The notes under the pieces: generated by a model
What the model saw: only the letters and a program-made list of their open reading frames with translations
Databases searched by the model: none
Told to the model about the DNA's origin: nothing
Position numbers and translations under genes: made by a program
Origin: Capsicum annuum
Lineage: Eukaryota > Streptophyta > Magnoliopsida > Solanales > Solanaceae
Assembly (NCBI RefSeq): GCF_002878395.1
Contig: NC_061121.1
Span: 40,524,531 to 40,588,530 of the forward strand
Direction of reading: 5' to 3'
DNA: 64,000 nucleotides
Shown here: positions 1 to 11,545 of the stretch, piece after piece
How positions within the stretch are numbered: position 1 is the first letter of the stretch
Layout of the letters: each line of letters opens with the position of its first letter

Positions 1-560
1 GCTTTGTGAGTCCTTGGACAGGGTTAAGATAATTTAGGATAGGCTTCAGGTAGCTTAGAGTAGGAAAATGAGTTATGCAGACCTTAGGCTTCGTTTCTTG
101 ATGTTTGGGATTAGTGATCTATTCTTCTATCATATGTCTTCTATGAAGGGCATGATAAGGTTTGGGAAGAGGGCAAACATAGATCGAGGTGCATTAGACC
201 TTTTGAGATTCTTCGAACACTTGGAGAGGTTGTTTTTGAGTCGGCCTTGCATCTAGATCATTCAACTATTCATCCAGTTTTTTATGTTTCTATGCTTCAG
301 TTCAATATTCTAGATGAGTGTCATTTGCTTTATTAGGATTCAATTTAGTTGAGTAAGAGGTTGACCTTTATTGAGGAGCGAGTATCTATTTTAGTTAGAG
401 ATATCAGACGGTTGCACTATAGAGATATTCCTATGGTTATGGTTCAGTGGAGGCACCGCCCTTTAGAGGAGGCTACTTGAGAGGTTGAGTCTAACATTTG
501 TACTAACTCAGCTTTTTATCAATTTAGGTAATTCCTTGCATTTTAGTTTGAGGATGAACT
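1..560 (+). pseudogene. Integrase C-terminal tail of a D-family Ty3/gypsy element (decayed)
   Basis: This is the end of a pol polyprotein: the region after the integrase core that binds DNA and leads into a chromodomain-like tail. Readable pieces are MKGMIRFGKR near 144-175, the stretch LSKRLTFIEE near 350, and IRRLHYRDIPMVMVQWRHRP near 400-465, which is the usual Ty3/gypsy order. The pieces lie in different frames with stops between them, so no product is possible. The same tail, about 90% alike by eye, recurs at 43538-44090 and, more diverged, on the minus strand at 61480-62000. The window begins inside the element, so the rest of its pol lies upstream. Confidence 0.8.
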
Positions 561-579
561 TTGTTTTAGTAATAAATGC

Positions 580-1572
580 TGTAGTGATTGAAATTTGTGA
601 ATTTCTATTTTTATGTGTTTTGATGATTTTGCCCTGCCCCATAGTCCCTACATGTTGAGTTTGGGGTTTGGGAATGGTTGGCATAGTTCCTGATAAGATT
701 GGGAATGATTTGGGTAAGGTTGTAGTTTTTAGAGGCTGTAAAAGCTATAAAGCTGACTTTAGTCAACATTTCATAATACGAGTGGCAGATAGCAATTTTG
801 TACTGTGCCAACAGATCCAAAATATCAAATTTTAGTTAGTAGTTTGGTTGGTTTAGTTTTGGGACCCTTATATCTCATTTTTACCCTTCGTTTGGAAAAT
901 AGTGCAAAAGGGCTCCTAGAGTTAATTTATTGGAAACAAACTTTTTTTTAAGGAAACCGACGTCGCTATTGAGTACAGAAGGTCAAAATTTTCCTAGTAG
1001 CTTATATGGTTTGTTTCTTTTTTGTCTTGAATGAATCCCGATGGTCTATTCAAAGAATTTGAGGGCATGTGAAATCATAAAATTACTTTTATTTAGTGTG
1101 ATACTTGGTCCTTTTTTGTGAGTGTGGGACTCTAGAGGCAAATATAGAGATGGAATTTCCCCTTTCTTGTGATTTATGAGGTGGTGTCTGTTATCGCAAA
1201 GGGAAAACAAATCCTTCTTTGTAAAGAGAAGAGGTTATTGCAAACACAAAGGCCTAACTCACCAGTCTCTACAAATGCAAATCCTTGTATGCGAATGCGG
1301 AGGATAGTTTACTGGCCGGTTTGTGCCGACCCTTACAAATGTGATTCACGAGGCACTGTTAACTGAACTCTACAAATGCCTAATTTTTACATTTTCCCTT
1401 TATCTTTGACCTTTAAGCTTCGAGATTGGGTAATTTTTGAGGATATCAGCACCATAAGCTTGTGTAAGATAAAAAAACTTATTCTAATTATTCTTCTTCA
1501 ATTATATCATCAAAGACACATTTATATTATGATTTAAAAATTAAAAATTCAGGGGTTTTACCGATAAAGATT
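580..1572 (+). repeat. D-family LTR, first ~990 bp (interrupted at 1573)
   Basis: The LTR begins with TGTAGTGATTG right after the decayed pol end and matches 44119-45109 base for base over long runs; 21694-22500 is a third copy. Positions 1180-1370 hold the family's cassette of short related words (cgcaaagggaaaac, caaacacaaagg, ctacaaatgcaaat). The LTR stops at 1572, where an E-type LTR begins. The last five bases are agatt, the same five that flank element E at 45105-45109. I see no gene in this stretch; short open frames here are chance. Confidence 0.8.
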
Positions 1573-2892
1573 TGTAACACCCTATATTTTGGTCGTTGGA
1601 TAATTTATAAGAACATGAACTTAATGACCAACCTACGACTTACCCTACGAGTCGTAGGGCCCCAATCATAAGGCGACCAGTGAGGTTACCCAAGATGTCT
1701 GCTCTGAGTACCACTAGACTCAATAAGTTGTCAAGTCTCTATACGAGTCATATGGTGTGATTCGTAGGTTCACTAATAAGGGGGTCCTTGATTTACTATC
1801 TAGACTACGATTGGATCTAATGAGTTGTAAAGTCTGAATACGAGTTGTAGGGTACGACTCGTAGTCTGACCAGTGTGGGTGCCTTGATTACCCCATAAGT
1901 CGTGTTGATGACTCGTAAAGAGTCATCATGAGTTGTAGGGTGACACATGACGACTGGGGAAACTTTTATGTTTTTATTTAAAGGGCACTTTGGACATTTC
2001 CCTCTTTCCCAATAGGGACCCACGACCTAAAATACCCTAAGGGATCCCATAGACCCTTATTACTTAAGCAATTTCTCTTCTCTTCTCTTAAATTCCCTAT
2101 TTAAAGGCAAAGTTAGGGTTTTAAGAGTTTGGTATTTTAGGGCTCAAGGGTGGTTTTTTCTCCAAATTTCTAGGTGATTAACGCATGTATCTCTCTCTGT
2201 AAACTTGTGTTTTAAATTATGGCAAAAATTGATTTTCTATTCACGTGATTTTGATGTGAGTTTTGAATGGTAGGTTGAGGGTTTTAGATATTGATCATTT
2301 AAATGTATTTCCCATTGCTTTTATGAATGATTCATGGTTTGAATTAATAGTTTTGAACTATTTGGGTTGTGTGGATGTGGTTAATTAGAATGGCGGTCAT
2401 GGATTCCCCAAATTGATGGTTTTGAATATTGTAATTGGTATGATCTGTATCCCAAAAAGATGTAGGGAACATAGACGCTTCTACTTTTTTTGGGCACTGA
2501 TAGGTTGTTCTAGGATTATTTGTTAGTCAACTTGAAGCGGGGAGCCTCCTTTTTTCGGATGGCCTATTACTCCATGGTCTAGTTTTTGTCATAAATTGTT
2601 TCTTTGGTTTTCTTTTTGGCTATTTTTGGGGGCATGTCGTGACCTATTTTGGTTTTGGTCTGCTTAGAGTCTTTGTGGATTACTATGGATTGGGAGTTTG
2701 TTGAAATTTTTAAATTTCTTTTAGAGTTTCCTATCTTATATGTTCAAAGCTTAGCTGATATTGTTATATGTTTGGAATTTATCTATTGTTAACTGTATTG
2801 TGTTCTATTTCGGTCGGCAAGAGGGGGTGGTCTCCCATCTTCGGCAAACTTGAGATATGCTTCACAACCAGGCCCTGGTTCAGGTTATAACA
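1573..2892 (+). repeat. 5' LTR of element A (E family, internally deleted)
   Basis: It starts TGTAACACCC and ends ataaca before a primer-binding site, as LTRs of this group do. It matches the 5' LTR of element E (45110-47492) but is 1320 bp rather than 2383 bp: about 1 kb is missing at 2442-2450, where the text jumps from ttggtatgatct to the region before the cttctacttt motif. The cassette of degenerate tacgagtcgtaggg words is at 1635-1960. A possible splice donor, ctag/gtgatt, lies at 2171-2178. Confidence 0.85.
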
Positions 2893-2895
2893 AGT

Positions 2896-2910
2896 TGATA
2901 TTCGAGACCA
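2896..2910 (+). promoter_or_regulatory. Primer-binding site of element A
   Basis: The sequence tgatattcgagacca sits three bases after the LTR end and resembles tggtatcagagcc, the site complementary to the 3' end of initiator methionine tRNA. Four or so substitutions have eroded it. Confidence 0.7.
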
Positions 2911-2990
2911 GGTTCATGGTAATTAAGTATCCATAAAGTTGTGTCAATTAATGTCTATTTTAAGGGTGTGTAGCATGCCACACTTATATG

Positions 2991-3107
2991 AGAGAGGCTA
3001 CAAGGCATTTAGGAGTGTTTCCCATTCTTGTGATCTATTTTCGTGTTATAGAGTCCAAGGTCTTGAAAACTCCTCTAATTTTGTTTATTTGTATTTCTGA
3101 TCAGATC
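2991..3107 (+). promoter_or_regulatory. Conserved leader block and gag acceptor of element A
   Basis: gagaggctacaaggcattta begins about 96 nt after the primer site, followed by a pyrimidine run and tcgtgttatag. The same block is at the same distance in C, D, E, F and G. The stretch ends with tttctgatcag at 3094-3104, a good splice-acceptor shape, three bases before the gag ATG at 3108. Role as packaging or dimer signal is inferred. Confidence 0.6.
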
Positions 3108-3740
3108 ATGCCTCCCCGAAGATCTGATCTCATGGAAACTCCCCTGTCCCACCTAAGAATAATTTGGAAGAAACTCGTTCTACTTATGAAGTACAGACCC
3201 GGTCTTGGGTCCCAACTCCTGATTTTAGTATCCCTCATGGAGTTCCACCGGTCCCTACCATCTGTCCCAAACTTCTTGAGCTAATGATGATCATGCCCCA
3301 CTGCCAAAAGAGACATTTCTAATGCCAATTTCAATCGTCTATTCATCTGTTGACTCAATTGGTGAATTTTCAGTCTCGTCAGCTGATTTTATTATTTCTG
3401 TTGGTGCATCTTCTGAGGTCGCTAAGGTTAAATAGTTGAGGAAGCTGAATTCCCCAGCCTTTACTGGATTTACAAATAAGAAGGAACCTCAAAGGGTTTG
3501 TTGATAAGATGAAGAAGATATTCAGAGTGATGCTTGCTTTTAACTCTGAGGGTTTGATGGTTGCCACATATTAGTTGAAGCATATTACATATCAATTATA
3601 TGAAGAATGGAAACTACTGAGAGTATATGATATTAAGCCAGCTATGTGGGATGACTTCTCTCTCACTTTACTTGATCGCTTCTTTTTTCAGGAGTTAAGA
3701 GAGGTAAAGATTGAGGAGTTGGTGAATCTAAAATAGGGCA
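3108..3740 (+). pseudogene. gag remnant of element A
   Basis: Gag would form the particle that packages element RNA. The start MPPRRSDLMETPLS fits the usual Ty3/gypsy gag start in this group. Near 3490-3740 one frame reads VDKMKKIFRVMLAFNSEGL, then MWDDFSLTLLDRFFFQELRE, then VNLK before a TAG; these are the typical gag capsid motifs. Frameshifts and TAG stops break it. At about 3741 the text jumps straight into reverse transcriptase, so the rest of capsid, the zinc knuckle, the protease and the first third of RT are missing, about 1.5 kb compared with element E. The gag half is close to E (about 80% or better by eye). Confidence 0.8.
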
Positions 3741-3741
3741 A

Positions 3742-6171
3742 TAGGATAGATAATATGTTTGATCAGTTGCCAGGTGACAAGTTCTTTTCTAAGGTAGATC
3801 TTTGGTTTAGGCTTCATCAGCTAAAGATTAGGGAGGTGGATATCCCTAAGATGACTTTTTGTACTTTATATGGGCACTTTGAATTTTTGGTAATGTTACT
3901 TGGGCTGATTAATGACCCAGTGACATTTATGGACTTGGTGAAATAGGGTTTTTAGGAAGCTCTTGGATCTCTTTGTTACTCTATTTATTGATGACATTCT
4001 CGTTTATTCTAAAAGTGTGGTGGACCATGCTAATCACCTCCATATGGTACTGCAGACATTGAAGGAACAATAGTTGTATGCCAAGTTCTCTATGTGTGAG
4101 TTTTGGTTAAACGCTGCGACTTTCCTTTGTCATACTTTTTCTTTCATGAGGATCATAGTGGATCCACAAAATGTGTCTATGGTTAAAAGACGTCTTAGAC
4201 CCACGACTCCAACTGATATTTGGAGCTCCTTAGACATGGCTGGGTATTATAGGCGATTTGTGAAAGGTTTTTCATCGATAGCTTCTCCTTTGATAGAGTT
4301 GAATTAGAAGAAATTTAAGTTTTCTTGGTCAGATGCTTGTGAGGGTAGTTTTGAGAAGTTGTAAGATAAGCTGACTTTAGCTCTAATTTTGACTTTATCG
4401 AAAGGCAATAACGTATTTGTGGTCTATTGTGATGCATCTTAGGTAGGACTTGGGTTTGTATTGATGCATCATAGGAAGGTTATTGCCTATGCTTCCAGAA
4501 AGTTAAAGGTACATGAGAGGAACTATCCTATTCATGATTTGGAGCCGTTGGCAGTTGTATTTCCTTTGAAAATATGGTGGCATTTTTGTATGGTGTACAC
4601 GTGGAAATATTTTTTAATCATAAGAGTCTAAAATATGTGTTCACTTAGAAGGAGCTTAATCTCAGGTAGAGAAGATGGTTGGAGCATCTCAACAACTATG
4701 ACATGAGTCTTCACTATCACCCATGTAAGGCTAACATGGTTCCTGATGCTCTTAGAAGTTTGTCTATAGGGAGTTTGGCTAATGTGGAGAAAGAAAGTGA
4801 GAATTGGTTTAGGATATTCACCGCTTGGTAAATCTCGGTGTTCTCCTCTTGGACTCATAGAATAGAGGGGTAATGGTATGGGAAATGGTTCGATCATCTC
4901 TTGGTGTAGAGATCAAGGAGAAGAAAGTGTTGGCTCATGTGTTGATTAAAATCAAGGGTGATGTTGGTCGACAAAAGATGATGGTGTTTGAGAACAGTGG
5001 TGGTGGTATTTTAAGGTACCAAGGAATGTTGTGTTTTCCTGATGTCGACGGTTTGCAGCAAAGGATTTTGGCTTAGACACATGATTCATGCTATGTTTTT
5101 CATCTCGGTTACACGAAAATATTTCATGATCTCAAGGAGATGTATCGGTGGAACATTATGAAAAGGGACATCGGTAATTTTGTGGCTAAGTAGTTGTTAT
5201 GTCAACAAGTTAAGGTTGAGCACATGAGACTCAGTTGGTTATATCAAGAGATTAATTTGCCCGAATAGAAATGAGAGGTAATTAATATGGATTTTGTTAC
5301 CGGTTTCCTCAGTCTCGAAATCAATATGATTTGATTTGGGTCATCATGGATAGGATGACAAAGTCTGCTCACTTCTTGCCAGTGAGGACCACCTTTTCGG
5401 TAGAGGATTATGTGAAGCGATATCTTTAAGAGATTGTGAAACTGCAAAGAGTACCAATTTCAATTATTTCTGATCATGGTACGCAGTTTAAGTCTCACTT
5501 CTGATAGCCTTTTCAGAAAAGGTTGGGTACTATAGTGAGTCTGAGTACTTCTTTTTATTAGCAGATGGATGGACAAGAAGAGAGAACTATTCATACATTG
5601 AAGGATATGCTTCGGGATTGTGTGATTGACTATGGTGGAAATTGATTTGAGTATCTACCTTTGGTAGAATTTGCTTACAATAATAACTATCATTCTAGTA
5701 TTGGTATGGCTCCTTTTGAGGCATTGTCTAGTAGGAAGTATAGGTCTTCTATTTGTTGGTTTGATCTTGGTCAGGCTGATATATTTTGTCCCAACTTGGT
5801 TTACCAAGCTATATAGAAGGTGAAGGTGATTCGAGATAGGCTTAAGGCTGCCCAACATCTCAGAAAGTACTATGCAAATGTTATGCACAGATTTGGAGTT
5901 TGAGGTTGGGGATAAGGTTTTCCTTAAGGTATCTCCCATGAAGGTAGTAGTGCAATTTAGTATGAAGGGAAAGCTTAGTCCCCAATATATTAGTACTTAT
6001 GAGATTCTATGGAGAGTTGGTAATATTTCTTACGAGTTGGAGTTACCTTCTAGATCTAGTTTAGTTCATTTAGTATTTCATGTCTCCATATTGAGAAAGT
6101 GTCTTGGTGATCCTTCTTTGATGGTTCCATTGGAAGGGTTTGGTATCTCATTTTTAAAGTTTTGTAAATGA
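3742..6171 (+). pseudogene. RT-RNaseH-integrase remnant of element A
   Basis: The pieces run in normal pol order. RT starts inside the domain at 3755 (LPGDKFFSKVDLWFRLHQLK), has the catalytic FIDD at 3984-3995 and the AGYYRRFVKGFSS motif near 4236-4275. RNase H follows near 4420-4600 ([20 protein letters not shown]). Integrase core text with MDGQEERTIHTLKDML lies near 5561-5620, and the C-terminal domain runs to 6171 (LSPQYISTYEILWRVGN, VFHVSILRK). At least five stops and several frameshifts kill it. It is clearly less like E than the upstream gag is, which suggests a different lineage joined at about 3741. The chromodomain-like end seen in E at 52177-52380 is absent. Confidence 0.85.
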
Positions 6172-6217
6172 CTCATGCGTGTGGTTACCCCTACCTTGTC
6201 TGTCATTAGGGGATGAA

Positions 6218-6236
6218 TGTTCCTAGTGGGGGAGAC
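6218..6236 (+). promoter_or_regulatory. Polypurine tract before LTR-B1
   Basis: agtgggggagac lies immediately before the LTR start at 6237, after the usual ggatgaatgttcc text. Plus-strand primer position for reverse transcription. Confidence 0.75.
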
Positions 6237-8581
6237 TGAAACACCCTGGTTTCTTGATCTTAGAAAATTTCCTGGAATTTAGGTCTATGGACCCAATATG
6301 ACTCATGGTTACAAGCCATATGTTGGAGTACGAATGTTATGGTCCAGTTGTATTCTGACTAGGGTTGGTTGGTGGAATGGATTTTGGTCATTGGAATAGG
6401 CACGACTTGGTGGCACGAGCTGTATAGTCGGATACAGATCATTTGGTTTCTTTACTTAATCTTGGACTTGGTAGCATAAGTTGGATCTGAGTACGAGCTG
6501 CTCACCAGGAGCCGTAAGCCAAGGTATGAGTCATATCCAGGACTCATATGGTAGACAGTGTTCAAACCTTCTATGATTCTATCTTCCCAGGGATATGGGT
6601 GAAGGGTACGGATCATATGCTGTTAATAAGACTTGGGTGGGATGATTCATACACTGGGAAGTATTAGGTCCAAGGGTTAAGTCTAAGGATACGAGTGACG
6701 GGTACCTCTTGCGTCAAAGGGTACGACTCCTAAGGGTAAGTTGTACCTTGTGATGGGATATTTTACAACTTAAGTTTTGGGTATTCTAGATATTTTCCCA
6801 CTTAGAGTAATAAGGTCCCATGACTTCTAACTCTCTTGGGAGGTTATTTACCTTATTATTCTATTCATTAACACTTAGAAACTCTTTCTAAGCACTGTAT
6901 AATAAGACTAATTTGGTAATCTTGTTGGTTGTTTCTCTCTATCTACTTTGTCAATTAAGACATGTTCTCTTCCCTGATTGTTTGTTCCAACTAAAGGCAT
7001 GGTTTTATACAATGTTTTTTTATAATTTGATTGTTGTATGATTTTGGGTTTTCAACTATGATTTGGGGGTTTCAGTTATAAATGCTTGGTTACTATTTTT
7101 CCATGTTTTAATTATGCCTTTATATGCATTGATAGTGGTTTAGGATAATTGATTGCATGGAAAGGTTTCTTTGATAGTGAACTTTGGTTTTCGAAATACT
7201 ATACCCCCAATGTGTTTGACAAAATGCCTTTAACAATATTTTTATTATAATATTGGTTTTTCAATGGAACTTATGCATAGTTTAAACTTGGTAATGGAAC
7301 CCTAAATGGTATGATTGGTTTAAATGGTTTTAAATTGATTAGAAAGGCCTTGGTGGCCATGGTTTTGGTTAATTAGAAATCATAAAGGGCACATGGAATA
7401 CCTTAAACCTATATATGGTTGGCAATGGACAAAACTTACAAGTTATTGTTGGTATGACGATTCCACTGTTAATATCCTTGGTCAATAATGGGTAAATGGA
7501 TTGGTTGGTTTCTTTGTAATGATTTTAATTAGGAAAAATATTGGGGTATGTAGAGAATCCATGGAAGGTGGAGGTCCCGAGGGGACCAAAACTGGTAACT
7601 CATACTTACTGATTTAAGGTTGGTCTTTGTGACTGTGTGCATGATGCCATACTTTATTATCGGGGAATGTACTATTCATCTTAAGTTTTTATTCCTTGGT
7701 CGTGTGGCTTCACACACTTGGACCCTTTTAGTTGGGGAGCTGAACCCATATAGCCCATGGGTGGTTTAGGACGACAGAGCTATACAACCCAGGTAAAGGT
7801 TTAATGGCATGCTAAACCCAACTCCCTTTCCCGGCATGGTTATATATATGTACGGTTGTGTGCATATGGATGGTTTTACTTGATTTTATAAATGGCATTA
7901 TTTTATCCTTATCCTGAGTTCATGGTAGTGATCACTCACTAACTTGTCTTCAGGCGGTTGTATACCAACACTATGCAGGAACCAACCATTCTACTCTTTC
8001 ATATCGTGATTTCCTCAGGGACAACTATTGTATTGAAGTAGTGAGCTTCCATTTTTCTGGAAGGCTCTATTTCATGTTTTGAATATTCTTAGACATTTAG
8101 ATTTATTTCTGGATATTAGTTTTGGCTATGATTGGGGGCATGTCCTAACCAGATATTCTTACTATTTTGGTTAAAGACTTTATGGTACTGCTATGGGTTG
8201 GAAAAGGCAGGGTCGGTATTGGTGTAGGCCTTAATATTGGTAGTAGAATTTCAGCTGACATTATTGGACATAATTTCTCACTGCTCCATTGTATTTAATT
8301 TTGGGATTAATCATATTATATTTTGGAACTTATTTGGTTAATGCCTGGTTTATGGCCCTTGTTTCGGTATTGGTTTGGTTTTGAATAGTTGTTATGTTTG
8401 GTGCGACGGGATGACTTGATAAGGTTTTCCTAGGAATAGGCCTATCCCAAATTCAGTCCTTGTCCAGTTATTCTATCTTGTTATATGTTCGGTACTCAGC
8501 CGACTCAAGGTATGCTAATGGTGGTTGGGTTGGGTAACAGGGGGTGGTCCCTAGTCCTGGTTAGACTTCGGATGCACATTA
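6237..8581 (+). repeat. LTR-B copy 1 (~2.35 kb)
   Basis: It starts TGAAACACCC after a polypurine tract, so it is the 3' LTR of the pol remnant to its left. It matches LTR-B copy 2 throughout. Landmarks shared with other LTRs here: a tacgag/actcgta-type cassette at 6300-6740, the block gagctgaacccatatagccc near 7737, and gggcatgtcctaacc near 8137. The last ~45 bp that copy 2 has before its end are missing, and the next LTR-B begins at once. No gene. Confidence 0.85.
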
Positions 8582-8723
8582 TGAAACACCTTAGTTCCTG
8601 GACCTTAGAATTTCCTTGAATTCTTATCTCTGGACTCAATATGACTCATGGGTATGAGCCGTTTGTTGGGGTCCGAGTGATATGGTCCAGTAGTATATTT
8701 ACCTGTGTCTGTTGGTGGGATAG
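8582..8723 (+). repeat. LTR-B copy 2, segment 1 of 3
   Basis: A second TGAAACACC start, aligned with 6237-6375, in direct head-to-tail contact with copy 1. It stops where element C inserted; the last five bases, gatag, are the left target duplication. Confidence 0.85.
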
Positions 8724-11329
8724 TGTAATACCCCGTATTTTCGTGCTAGAATTCTAACCCTCGTTCCTGCGCGTCTAAGCTCTAATCCAAATGATTCTTA
8801 CATGACTACAAGTTGCATGATCATTATCCTAGTCTATGGAGTAGTTTAGAGGTGGCAAATGTTTATAGCAATGACATAGAACAAGGTTGAGCTAAGACCA
8901 ATTGATTCATCAAAAGTTTGACATTCGATTCTACAAGGGTCAACTTAAAACGTGTATATCTCTTAATATACATCGAATTTTTCATCCCAAGACCTATCAA
9001 ATTGTAGATAATTAAATTATCTTTCCAACGATACAAATTTTGCAAAAATCCGATACCCGAGCGAAGAGTTATGCCCAATTTTGTGAGAGACAGTAAGGGC
9101 ATGCGATTGGTTAGTCACCGCCCAACCAAACTTAGGTGATTGGTTAGGTGCCGCCCAACCTGGCTTGTGCGATTACTTGGGCACCACCTAAGTTCCAAGT
9201 GCCAAAAACACTTCGTTTTGACTTATATCAAGGGTGTTGAAGTCATTTCACACCCCTAAATCATTCCTAATCACTCCAAATCATTGGTAAGGGTTTTTAA
9301 ACACATAATTACAATCCCTAAGCCCTAAATCAGTCAAGTTATGATCCAAAACCCTTATTCTCTTCCCAAGAACAAAATCTATGTTTACCTCTCAAGAATC
9401 AAGAAGTTAAGCTCCGAATTCAAAGTTCTCTACAAGGATTATTTCAATCAAGCTTGAAGGTCCAATCTTTCAATGGATCCGTTACTATAAAGGTATGTGG
9501 GGTTTTTCAACAAGAACACCCTTTCGTTCTTATGCCCAAATTGATTTTTATTTTATGAATATACAAGATTTTACATGTTTTGATATGAATTTGTAGCATG
9601 AATTTCTACCCTACATGGTTTTACATGAGATTATGATACTCTCTATGTTTTGGAAGTTGAATTGAATGAGAATGATGACAGTTTTGTACATAAAGCTGAA
9701 TTTTCCATATTTTAAAGTAAGTTATATATATTTATGATGAAAAGCATGAATCTTGAGAAAATTTAATATGATTTTGATGTATGAGACCTTGAGTCCTAAT
9801 TGGGATTGTACTTTGAGAAATTATGTGCTATAAGCACAATGAGATTTGAATCCCAAAGCTAATTTTCTTTACCAAGATGTATGGTTATAAAGCTGAAATT
9901 TTAAGTTTTAAGTGATTATTTTTGTGCTTATGTCATAAAGTATGAAACTTTGGAAGGTTTTATGGTGATATTGATGTATGAGTTTTTGGAACCCTATTTG
10001 AGATTATTATTTTGAGAAAATCATGTGTTATAAACACCTTGAGTTTAAATAATTTGAGATGATAAAGAATCTTTGACCTTTTGGCTATGAAAAGGTTTGT
10101 TTTTTAAACCGAGATGTGAAAAGAAATCCACTTTTATTGATTTATTATGAAAGGGGTAGCATAATGGCTCCCATTGTGAATTGTTGAAATATTTATAAGT
10201 GGATTTTGTTTTGCAAAGATCTGAGCTAAGTCCAGACATAGTCTTTAGCACCGAGTGGGAGGTATAGTAGGATTGGTACTTCCCTAGAACTACGTGCCCC
10301 CGTAGGTTGTGAGCCTGAGGCTAATTTATATAGTGATCACTAGTGTTTGAATTGATTATTTAAGGTCCTAATCCAATGGCAAGGGTAGGACAGCTCTCCC
10401 CAACATAGGTTCGACGTTGGACTCCATGTAGCTCACATGGTTTATGTCGGTTGTAAGAGATTCCCAATGTGTGTGTGTATATTCTCCGATCTAATATGAA
10501 AAGTCTTATTCTTATATCTGAGATGAAAACATATTTGTTTGAAAGACTAAGTTTGAGAAAGTCATTGTTTTCGAAAGATTTAATGAACATATATTCTAAA
10601 GAGAATTGTTATTAGATTTGATTTCTTTGATGATTTGGAATCTAGATGGAAGTGAATTGAGATTTATTATGATGACTCACAAGTGTCACTCGATATATTT
10701 TAGTCTCTTATGATTATGATGATTTTAATTCGAGCTGAGTGAGTCATTTATATCAGCATGCATAATTTTATAAACTATGATGATATTATAATATCATTTT
10801 ATATATGCATTGCTACCCCATATGCTCGGTACGTCTCCATGGTACTGGCCTACATATTCGTATGTGGGCTATATTTTCTCGGAATGTAGGTACAAGTTAT
10901 AGTGTACATCTTCAGATCTAGTCAGTTCGCAGCATCCAGTCAGCAGGTGATGAGTCTTTTTGATTCAAGGGCTTAAGTTAGTTATATAGTTTGAGAAGTG
11001 TTGTATTTTCTTTATCCAGCCATATTGAGTTAGGATAGTCGGGAGTCATGACCCAGCTATCTATAGTCAGTACTAGTAGAGGCTTCATAGACAGTTAGTA
11101 GAAGTTGATGTATTCTGTTTCAGTTTTGGTTGTAAAAGTAGAGTTGTAATCTTGTAAATTTAGTTTTGTATCTATCATATTCCGAAAAGAGTTATTTGCT
11201 GTAGATTTGTATAGATTTATACTTTTTGTTCAGTTGCTTATGAGTTATGCCAGTAGAAGGGTTAGCTTGGGGTCACTTATGATCCTAAGCACCATGTGAC
11301 ATCTCGGGACCCGATTTTGGGGTGTTACA
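8724..11329 (+). repeat. 5' LTR of element C
   Basis: Begins TGTAATACCCCG and ends ggggtgttaca. The cassette at 9100-9195 repeats gattggttag and ccgcccaacc, words that nearly pair with each other as hairpins. A purine-rich stretch ending ataaag/gtatgtgggg at 9483-9500 has splice-donor form. agcaccgagtgggagg at 10247-10262 is shared with the LTRs of other families. The final 70 bp (gggttagcttggggtc onward) are the widely shared LTR end. Confidence 0.9.
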
Positions 11330-11333
11330 AACT

Positions 11334-11346
11334 TGGTATCAGAGCA
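11334..11346 (+). promoter_or_regulatory. Primer-binding site of element C
   Basis: tggtatcagagca, four bases after the LTR end, is the best preserved initiator-Met-tRNA primer site in the window. Confidence 0.9.
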
Positions 11347-11430
11347 TAGAGTTCAAGTGTCCTAGGGTGTCTATGAAGTCATGTCTCGTAGAGTTTTGCG
11401 GAATGGTACGGAGATGTATGTACTTTTCTT

Positions 11431-11545
11431 CGAGGGGCTACAGGGCATTTAGAAAATATCTCCATTCTTTTAAGTCTTAAATCGTGCTATAGAAAAGTTC
11501 TCCAAGAAACTTATACAGATTCTCATCTTACTCTAGTCAGGCCAT
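11431..11545 (+). promoter_or_regulatory. Conserved leader block of element C
   Basis: cgaggggctacagggcattt begins about 98 nt after the primer site, then a pyrimidine run and atcgtgctatag, matching the blocks in A, D, E, F and G. An acceptor-like tcatcttactctag ends at 11536, where the coding elements have their gag start; here the gag ATG is not present. Confidence 0.65.

Noticed and set aside
11334..11346. tRNA-like text at primer sites (also 40544-40556)
   Set aside because: Only 12-15 bases complementary to initiator Met-tRNA; there is no cloverleaf, so these are primer sites and not tRNA genes.
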